Made by a program: the position numbers and the translations under genes. From Thiohalocapsa sp. ML1 (GTDB taxonomy: Bacteria; Pseudomonadota; Gammaproteobacteria; Chromatiales; Chromatiaceae), in contig NZ_JABX01000052.1 in NCBI RefSeq assembly GCF_001469165.1, positions 1 to 37,883 of the forward strand: DNA of 37,883 nt, given 5' to 3'. Numbering within the stretch: position 1 is the stretch's first letter; every line of letters begins with the position of its first letter. Under the pieces are notes generated by a model. The model ran no database searches and had not been told where the DNA came from. It saw nothing but the letters and a program-made list of their open reading frames with translations. Shown in pieces: positions 32,657 through 37,883 of this stretch.

Positions 32657-34279
32657 CTAGCGCCCAAGCGCCGATGCCATGCCGACGTGAATGGCGATGG
32701 CCGAGCGCGGCGGCACCGCGAAAGTCGCGCTCTTGTCCTTGCCCACGGTCACCTCAAGCACCCCCGTCGCACCCTGCTCCGCCGCCGGGTCTGCGCTGTC
32801 CGCGGCCGGCTGATCCGGCGGAGCCGCCATCGCCGCGCAGGCGCCATCCACCGGCCGACTCGCCAGGACGTTGCAGTAGCGCCCCGCCGGTAGCCCCATT
32901 CGCAGCCACTGGCGCATGGGCTCATCGGTGTTGTTGATGACAACGAAACCGCGCTCGCCGCGGCCGAAGGCGATGCGCCCACCCGTGTCGTCGTTCCACC
33001 AACTGTCGAGGCCCGCGCCCTCGGTGGCGTTGCGAAAACCCACCATGCCCAGCACTGTCGGGCGGCGGTGCTCGCAGAGCCAGCCGACCCCGCAGCCGAT
33101 GCCGTCGGAGCCGTGCACCGGCAGTGTCGCGCCCGCCGCGTCGCTGGGCGGGCCCTGGCTCGGGTCGGCAAAGCGGTAGCTCGACATGACCCGCGGCGTG
33201 CCGTAGGGCCAGGCGAGCATGAACACGTTGGCGAGGTCGTAGAGCGCGCCGTCGGCGTGGGTCAGCACGGCGCCGCCCCCGCCGTGGCCGCGCTGGTTGT
33301 CGTGGTTGTCGATGAAGACGAGCGCCCGGTCGCTGGGCAACAGATCCTCGGCGAGCCCCGGCAGCAGTGCCTCCAGCACCGCGAGGTTGCCGCTGCGGAA
33401 GGCGTCTGCGACCCGACGGCCGTAGTCGAATTCCGTCACGCTGCCGGTGCCGAGGTACTCGCGGCCCTGCACGGCCTCGCCGGGGGCCTCGATCACCTCC
33501 TGGTAGATGTAGGGCGAGCCGCGCACGCGCGCCAGGATACCGGCGAGGTCACCGGCGGCCATGTGCTTGGCCGCGTCGATGCGAAAGCCCGCAACGCCCA
33601 GGTCTTGCAGCGCGTTCAGGTAGGCGCCGATGCGGTTCTGTACCCGGTCGGCCTCGGTATCGAGGTCGGCGCGCCCGGACAGCGAGCAGCGCTGGACCTT
33701 GTCGCGGTCGGCGTAGTCGTCGACCGGGCAATCGGGCTGATGGAAATCCGCCGGGCCGAAGTCCGGATACTGCCGGAGCTCGTAGCGGCTGCCGGCGCTG
33801 CCGGTGCCCCAGAGCGGGTCGTCCTCGAAGCGCGGCCCGGTCATGTGGTTGATGACGACATCGGCATAAACCGCAACACCGGCTGTGGCGCAGCGTTGCA
33901 CCATGTCCGCAAAGGCCTCGGCGTCGCCGCTGCGGCTGTTCAGTCGATAGCTCACGGGCTGGTAGCGTTGCCACCAGGGGCCGCCGGCCACTAGCCGGTG
34001 CTCGTTCGGCGGCGACACCTGCACGGCGCGGAAGCCGGCGGGGCCGAGCAGGGTCTCGCATTCGGTGGCGACGTCGTCCCAGCGCCACTCGAACAACTGC
34101 ACGAGCACCGTGCGCGGTGCAGCACCGGCGGCAACCACCACGCTGGGCTGCACACGCACGGGCGCGTCCGCGAGCCCGAGGTCCAGCTCCTCCTGCACGG
34201 ATAAGAACAGCAGCGCCGCCAGCACGCCGATGATGACGACGTTCAGCAGCGTACTCAGCGCGCCCGCCAGAAACTGCAT
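32657..34279 (-). CDS. Alpha-amylase, animal-type GH13
   Basis: A 540-residue glycoside hydrolase family 13 enzyme acting on starch or glycogen. An N-terminal hydrophobic segment (about 10-27, LLNVVIIGVLAALLFLS) would export or anchor it. Catalytic residues are visible: Asp235 in GFRIDAAKHM, Glu261 in IYQEVIEA and Asp327 in FIDNHDNQRGHGGGG. The VQLFEWRWDDVATEC start, WWQRYQPVSYRL and the GHGxGG loop are marks of the chloride-dependent animal-type amylases (GH13 subfamilies 24/32), rather than the bacterial Bacillus type. Ends with a C-terminal beta domain. Start MQFLAG at 34279 is preferred; the frame continues 182 codons upstream through the divergent neighbour. Divergent to the sugar dehydrogenase. 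Confidence 0.93.
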   Translation of the reverse strand: MQFLAGALSTLLNVVIIGVLAALLFLSVQEELDLGLADAPVRVQPSVVVAAGAAPRTVLVQLFEWRWDDVATECETLLGPAGFRAVQVSPPNEHRLVAGGPWWQRYQPVSYRLNSRSGDAEAFADMVQRCATAGVAVYADVVINHMTGPRFEDDPLWGTGSAGSRYELRQYPDFGPADFHQPDCPVDDYADRDKVQRCSLSGRADLDTEADRVQNRIGAYLNALQDLGVAGFRIDAAKHMAAGDLAGILARVRGSPYIYQEVIEAPGEAVQGREYLGTGSVTEFDYGRRVADAFRSGNLAVLEALLPGLAEDLLPSDRALVFIDNHDNQRGHGGGGAVLTHADGALYDLANVFMLAWPYGTPRVMSSYRFADPSQGPPSDAAGATLPVHGSDGIGCGVGWLCEHRRPTVLGMVGFRNATEGAGLDSWWNDDTGGRIAFGRGERGFVVINNTDEPMRQWLRMGLPAGRYCNVLASRPVDGACAAMAAPPDQPAADSADPAAEQGATGVLEVTVGKDKSATFAVPPRSAIAIHVGMASALGR

Positions 34280-34442
34280 GGAGATCGTTGCCCGGGGCCC
34301 TTTGGAAACCGATCTACATGGTCGCACGCGAGCGGCGCCGGCAACGAGCTTGCACCGCTTCGAGACCCCGGTTGTCAGGCCCGGACCCGCAACGAGCAAC
34401 CGATAACCCCAGCCAGATGGCCCCAGCCAATGGAGGAACCGC

Positions 34443-35663
34443 ATGCGACACGCCCCCGATCTTCGCATCGCCGCCGCGCGAGCACCCTCTCCCGACCGTC
34501 CCGCCCGTGCCTTGGCCGTGCTCCTGGCCGCCGCGGCGCTCGCCGGCTGCTCGGGGCCGGCAGGCTCCATCGAGCCGAGCGGCACCGACGTGCCCGAGGC
34601 CACCGGCTGGCGCACCGAGGAAGTCATCCGCGGCCTTGAGCACCCCTGGGCCATCGCCTGGCTGCCGGACGGCCATGCGCTGATCACCGAGCGCGCCGGC
34701 AGGCTGCGACTGCTCGCCGACGGCGAGCTGGCCCAAGCGCCCATCGCCGGCCTGCCGGACGTGTGCGGTCGCTGCGGCCAGGGCGGGCTCATGGACGTGG
34801 CGCTGCACCCGAGCTTCGCCGACAACCGGCTCGTCTACCTCACCTTCGCCCAGGGCGATGGGGACAAGAACCGCACCGCGCTGGCCCGCGGCAAGCTCAG
34901 CACGGACAAGACGCGCCTCACCGACGTCGAGGTCATCTTCCACAACGCGGACTGGAAGTCCGGCGGCCAGCACTTCGGCTCGCGCCTGGTCTGGCTGCCG
35001 GACGGCACGCTGTTGATGAGCATCGGCGACGGCGGCAACCCGCCGACGTCGTTCCGCGGCGAGAACATCCGCAACCAGGCGCAGAACCCGGGCACCCACT
35101 TCGGCACCGTGCTCCGGGTCACCGACGCCGGCAAAGCGCCGCCGGACAACCCCTTCATCGGCCAAGCGGACGCCAAGCCCGAGCTGTACAGCTACGGCCA
35201 TCGCAACATCCAGGGCATGGCGCGCCATCCCGAGACCGGCGTGGTCTACGCCAACGAGCACGGCTCCCGCGGCGGCGATGAGCTGAACCGCATCGAGCCC
35301 GGCAACAACTACGGCTGGCCCGAGGTCACCTACAGCATGGAGTACTGGGGCCCGGCCATCTCGGACAAGACCCAGGCGCCCGGCGTCACGGACCCGCTCG
35401 TGGTCTGGACGCCGTCGAAGGCCCCGAGCGGCCTCGCCGTTTACACCGGCAGCCGCTTCCCGGACTGGCAAGGGGACCTCTTCTCCGGCGCGCTCAAGTT
35501 CGAGGAGATCCGCCGGCTGGACCTGGAAGACGGCAAGATCGTCGCCGAGCAGAAGCTCGAGATCGGCGCGCGCGTGCGCGACGTGCGCATGGGCCCGGAC
35601 GGCGAGCTCTACGTGCTGACCGATGAGGACGACGGGGCGCTGCTCAGGATCATCCCTGATTGA
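34443..35663 (+). CDS. PQQ-dependent sugar dehydrogenase family lipoprotein
   Basis: A 406-residue six-bladed propeller of the soluble glucose/aldose sugar dehydrogenase family (YliI/Asd type), oxidising sugars in the periplasm with PQQ. The N-terminal has a signal with a lipobox LAGC (Cys36), so it is a lipoprotein. Family blocks: LEHPWAIAWLPDG, ERAGRLR, QGGLMDVALHPSF, LTFAQGD, GGQHFGSRLVWLPDGTLLMSIGDGG, GHRNIQGMARHP, NEHGSRGGDELNRIEPGNNYGWP, LFSGALKFEEIRRL, and RVRDVRMGPDGELYVLTD. GGAGG precedes the ATG. It is transcribed away from the amylase gene with 163 bp between them. No PQQ synthesis gene is in the window. Confidence 0.93.
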   Translation: MRHAPDLRIAAARAPSPDRPARALAVLLAAAALAGCSGPAGSIEPSGTDVPEATGWRTEEVIRGLEHPWAIAWLPDGHALITERAGRLRLLADGELAQAPIAGLPDVCGRCGQGGLMDVALHPSFADNRLVYLTFAQGDGDKNRTALARGKLSTDKTRLTDVEVIFHNADWKSGGQHFGSRLVWLPDGTLLMSIGDGGNPPTSFRGENIRNQAQNPGTHFGTVLRVTDAGKAPPDNPFIGQADAKPELYSYGHRNIQGMARHPETGVVYANEHGSRGGDELNRIEPGNNYGWPEVTYSMEYWGPAISDKTQAPGVTDPLVVWTPSKAPSGLAVYTGSRFPDWQGDLFSGALKFEEIRRLDLEDGKIVAEQKLEIGARVRDVRMGPDGELYVLTDEDDGALLRIIPD

Positions 35664-35667
35664 GGAA

Positions 35668-35688
35668 GGGGCTAGGGGCTAGGGGCTA
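35668..35688. repeat. Heptamer tandem repeat (GGGGCTA)3
   Basis: Three exact units directly after the stop codon of the sugar dehydrogenase gene. A related TTGGCCC pair occurs at 35893-35906. Same dispersed heptamer family as at 4559 and 26875. Confidence 0.8.
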
Positions 35689-35721
35689 GGGAGACAGCGC
35701 CACAGGCCGACGAGTCGCGCT

Positions 35722-35790
35722 CATCGGGATCGGGATCGGGATCGGGATCGGTTGACACTCGATTCGATTTCGATTTCGATTTCGATCCCG
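35722..35790. repeat. Compound hexamer repeat element, copy 2 (inverted)
   Basis: catcggg then four gatcgg units, core gatcggttgacactcg, then attcg and three gatttc units. It is the reverse complement layout of 4668-4754, with the same core (ggttgacactcg against cgagtgccaacc, two differences). The rest of the 302-bp gap to the next gene holds only heptamer remnants and no ORF I would support. Confidence 0.75.
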
Positions 35791-35965
35791 ACGCACCCGG
35801 CCAGTCCAACGCCCCGTTCGAAACTTGACTCATCTGCAAGCATTTGGCTCCGTCAAGCGATCTAGGGGCTTGGCGCGCGGCGCACCCCGTCCTTGGCCCT
35901 TGGCCCTCCGACCTTCCCCTCGCCCCGCCCCAGCCATCAACAACCGCCCATGGCGCTGAGCATCC

Positions 35966-36343
35966 ATGAAAATTGCAATCCCGAGCGATGACGGCCGCAA
36001 GATCGCGGGCCATGCCGGTCAAGCCCGGCAATGGTTGGTCTACGACAGCGACGCCATCGACGCAGCGCCCGAGCGCGTGGTGCTGGACGGCCCGCAGGTG
36101 CTGCACGACTGGAAGGACGACGGCCCGCATCCGCTCGATGACGTCGACGTCATGGTCGCCACCAGCGCCGGCGACGCCTTCGTGCGCCGCATGGCCAAGC
36201 GCGGCGTGCAGGTGATCCTGACCGGGGAGCGCGATGCCGCCCGCGCCGCCCGCGCCGTGCGCAACGGCGAGGCGCTGCCGAAGCCGCCGTTCAATCCGCA
36301 TCTCTTGTTCTGCAAGATCCGCGATCTGTTCTCAAAGCACTGA
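35966..36343 (+). CDS. NifX/NafY-type dinitrogenase iron-molybdenum cofactor binding domain protein
   Basis: A 125-residue stand-alone domain of the NifB/NifX/NafY-type cofactor-binding family: MKIAIPSDDGRKIAGHAGQARQWLVYD at the N-terminus (MKIAIPSDDG-I--H-G-A is the family signature), VDVMVATSAGDAFVRRMAKRGVQVILTGE in the middle, and a basic C-terminal tail. Members bind FeMo-co or related Fe-S clusters or are of unknown role. No other nif genes are seen here. It lies a few kb from molybdenum cofactor genes, which may be coincidence. A repeat array begins right after the stop. Confidence 0.88.
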   Translation: MKIAIPSDDGRKIAGHAGQARQWLVYDSDAIDAAPERVVLDGPQVLHDWKDDGPHPLDDVDVMVATSAGDAFVRRMAKRGVQVILTGERDAARAARAVRNGEALPKPPFNPHLLFCKIRDLFSKH

Positions 36344-36355
36344 GCGGTGGTCGGA

Positions 36356-37036
36356 GCCGACCTGGAGGTCGGCCCTCCGGCCGAGCCGGCGTGCCGACCG
36401 GAGTGTTTGACCGGAGTGTCGGCCGGACTGTTTGTCCGGAGTGACCGGAGTGTTTGGCCGGAGTGTTTGGCCGGAGTGTCGGCCGGAGTGTCGGCCGGAG
36501 TGTTTGGCCGGAGTGTTTGGCCGGAGTGTTGACCTCCAGGTCAACACGATCAACGCCGCTGCACGGCCGACCTGGAGGTCGGCCCTCCGGCCGAGCCCAC
36601 GTGCCAGCCGAAGTGCCAACCGGAGCGTTTGACCGGAGTGTTTGACCGGAGTGTCGGCCGGAGTGTTTGACCGGAGTGTTTGGCCGGAGTGTTTGGCCGG
36701 AGTGTTGACCTCCAGGTCAACACGATCAACGCCGCTGCACGGCCGACCTGGAGGTCGGCCCTCCGGCCGAGCCCACGTGCCAGCCGAAGTGCCGACCGGA
36801 GTGTTTGGCCGGAGTGTCGGCCGGACTGTTTGACCGGAGTGTTTGGCCGGAGTGTTGACCTCCAGGTCAACACGATCAACGCCGCTGCACGGCCGACCTG
36901 GAGGTCGGCCCTCCGGCCGAGCCTACGTGCCAGCCGAAGTGCCAACCGGAGCGTTTGACCGGAGTGTCGGCTGGAGTGTTTGACCGGAGTGTTTGACCGG
37001 AGTGTTTGGCCGGAGTGTTGACCTCCAGGTCAACAC
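36356..37036. repeat. REP-type array of alternating palindromes A and B with 12-13 bp units
   Basis: Four cycles of: palindrome A (gccgacc-tgga-ggtcggc at 36356, 36566, 36742, 36892, each followed by cctccggccgagcc), then tandem 12-13 bp units (gtgtttgaccgga, gtgtttggccgga, gtgtcggccgga), then palindrome B (gtgttgacc-tcca-ggtcaacac at 36526, 36702, 36852, 37015), and, in three of the cycles, the linker acgatcaacgccgctgcacg leading into the next A. Cycle length shrinks (210, 176, 150 bp) with the number of short units. The RAYT gene lies directly to the right, so these look like its cognate REP/BIME-like targets. No coding potential. Confidence 0.9.
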
Positions 37037-37176
37037 GAGCCACCCTACGCCACACGGCACAACGCAAGACCCAACCTCGCAGCGCTCTCCGGTTGAACAC
37101 CCCAGCTCAACACGAAAAGTGTCGTACCTGAGCTCGAAGTCAGGCAAGAAGTCTGGATTAGGCACCCCCGACCACC

Positions 37177-37824
37177 ATGGCGCTACGCGACCACCTGGGC
37201 TGGTACAAGCACGGCAAGCTGCCTCACTTCGATTGCGCTGGGCTCTATCAATCCATCACCTGTCGCCTGGACGACAGCCTGCCCGAGCAGGCGATGGCGA
37301 CGATCGAGGCAGAGTTCCGCACCAGGCGCATAGACAAAACGGCCCTGGAGATCGCCCGACGCAAGCGTATCGAAGCGCTGTTGGATGCCGGCCATGGGTC
37401 CTGCATCCTGGGTCAGCCGCACAATGCAGGGTTGGTGATGGACGCGTGGCGCCAGTTCGACGGCGAGCGCTACGATCTGATCATCGGCGTGGTGATGCCG
37501 AACCACATGCACGTGCTCGTGCGTGTCCACCAGGGCACTCCGCTCGGCACGATGGTGAAGACATGGAAGACCTTTACTTCGCGGCGCTTTGCTGTGGATG
37601 AGTCGGTCGGATACAGGCCGGCTTGGCAGCGAGGGTATTGGGATCGGTATATCCGCAACGAGGCGCACTACGCGGATGCGGTTCGATACATCCTGTTCAA
37701 TCCGGTGAAGGCTGGGTTAGTGACGGTGCCGGCGGAATGGCCTTACCTGGTGCTTGGGCGTGGGGTCGATCTGGAGATCGACCCTCCGGCCGCGCCGGCC
37801 GCGCCACGTGAGCCGGAGGATTGA
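37177..37824 (+). CDS. REP-associated tyrosine transposase (RAYT, Y1 type)
   Basis: A 215-residue Y1-type (HUH family) single-strand transposase of the TnpA-REP/RAYT type. N-terminal KLPHFDCAGLYQSITCRL is the RAYT hallmark; MPNHMHVLV gives the metal-binding His110 and His112; and YWDRYIRNEAHYADAVRYILFNPVKAGLV holds the catalytic tyrosine region (about 154-181). The C-terminal 20 residues are encoded by a REP-type palindrome (37764-37783). RAYTs are domesticated transposases thought to spread or process REP sequences. The array of palindromes A and B lies directly upstream. Confidence 0.96.
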   Translation: MALRDHLGWYKHGKLPHFDCAGLYQSITCRLDDSLPEQAMATIEAEFRTRRIDKTALEIARRKRIEALLDAGHGSCILGQPHNAGLVMDAWRQFDGERYDLIIGVVMPNHMHVLVRVHQGTPLGTMVKTWKTFTSRRFAVDESVGYRPAWQRGYWDRYIRNEAHYADAVRYILFNPVKAGLVTVPAEWPYLVLGRGVDLEIDPPAAPAAPREPED

Positions 37825-37850
37825 CTTGGCGAGTTGACCTCCTGGTCAAC
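37764..37850. repeat. REP-type palindromes overlapping and following the RAYT gene end
   Basis: A-type palindrome ggtcgatc-tgga-gatcgacc at 37764-37783, followed by ctccggccg exactly as in the array, lies inside the RAYT coding region. A B-type palindrome gttgacc-tcct-ggtcaac lies at 37833-37850, 8 bp after the stop. The RAYT gene is thus bracketed by palindromes of the array family. Confidence 0.85.
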
Positions 37851-37883
37851 ACGGGTCGCGCCCGACGCATCGGGCGTGCGGCT

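Noticed and set aside
36356-37036. CRISPR array
   Set aside because: Units are 12-13 bp and long palindromes without unique spacers, and no cas genes are present; it is a REP/RAYT array.
36332-37165. Several short ORFs on both strands within the repeat array
   Set aside because: They are translations of the repeats (e.g., recurring SVWPECLAGV or NTPVKHSG), with no ribosome sites and no conservation beyond the repeat.

Overview
The window is GC-rich chromosomal DNA, most likely from a gammaproteobacterium. A gas-vesicle-forming purple sulfur bacterium (Chromatiales/Chromatiaceae type) fits best, judging from the gas vesicle gene set, the two-subunit glycine cleavage P-protein, YbeL-type zinc-ribbon and DgkA homologues, and dense intergenic repeat families. 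The lineage is inference; no marker gene or rRNA is present.

Layout. 1-4.6 kb: REP-like palindromes, phosphoenolpyruvate carboxylase (minus strand), a secreted protein of unknown function and a YbeL-like zinc-ribbon protein. 4.5-5.0 kb: repeat-rich spacer. 5.0-13.6 kb (minus strand): gas vesicle structural operon, read as gvpA-gvpA-gvpA-gvpC-gvpN-gvpV-small basic ORF-gvpF-gvpG-tandem ArsA-type ATPase-gvpS-gvpK-gvpJ. A well-formed sigma-54 (-24/-12) promoter lies just upstream of the first gvpA. 13.8-22.1 kb (minus strand): second gas vesicle operon, read as unknown 199-aa gene-NtrC-type regulator-gvpH-CDC48-type AAA+ ATPase-gvpF/L-gvpF/L-PAS histidine kinase-single-domain receiver. The two operons closely match the A1-C-N-V-F1-G-W-A2-K-X-A3-Y and gvrA-gvpH-gvpZ-gvpF2-gvpF3-gvrB-gvrC operons of Serratia ATCC 39006 as I recall them, but in the opposite relative order, with an ArsA-type ATPase in the GvpW position and no gene in the GvpX position.

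22.4-29.1 kb (plus strand): an N-acetylmuramidase-family protein, then a sigma-70 promoter and tandem glycine riboswitch ahead of gcvT-gcvH-gcvPA-tpx-gcvPB. 29.1-32.6 kb: small coiled-coil protein, dgkA, a Phd/VapC-type toxin-antitoxin pair, and molybdenum cofactor genes moaB-moeA-moaD. 32.7-35.7 kb: divergent animal-type alpha-amylase and PQQ-dependent sugar dehydrogenase lipoprotein. 36-37.9 kb: a NifX/NafY-like domain protein, then a large REP-type repeat array next to a REP-associated tyrosine transposase (RAYT).

How it works together. The sigma-54 activator encoded in the second operon is the obvious candidate to switch on the gvpA promoter, with the kinase and receiver feeding in signals. 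Near-identical gvpA copies, leader hairpins and a strong gvpA/gvpC stem-loop would give high GvpA relative to the accessory proteins. Two unusual ATPases (tandem ArsA, CDC48-like) plus an Hsp20-like GvpH suggest dedicated chaperoning of the hydrophobic shell protein. Several intergenic repeat families (heptamer, hexamer, REP/RAYT) recur across the window.
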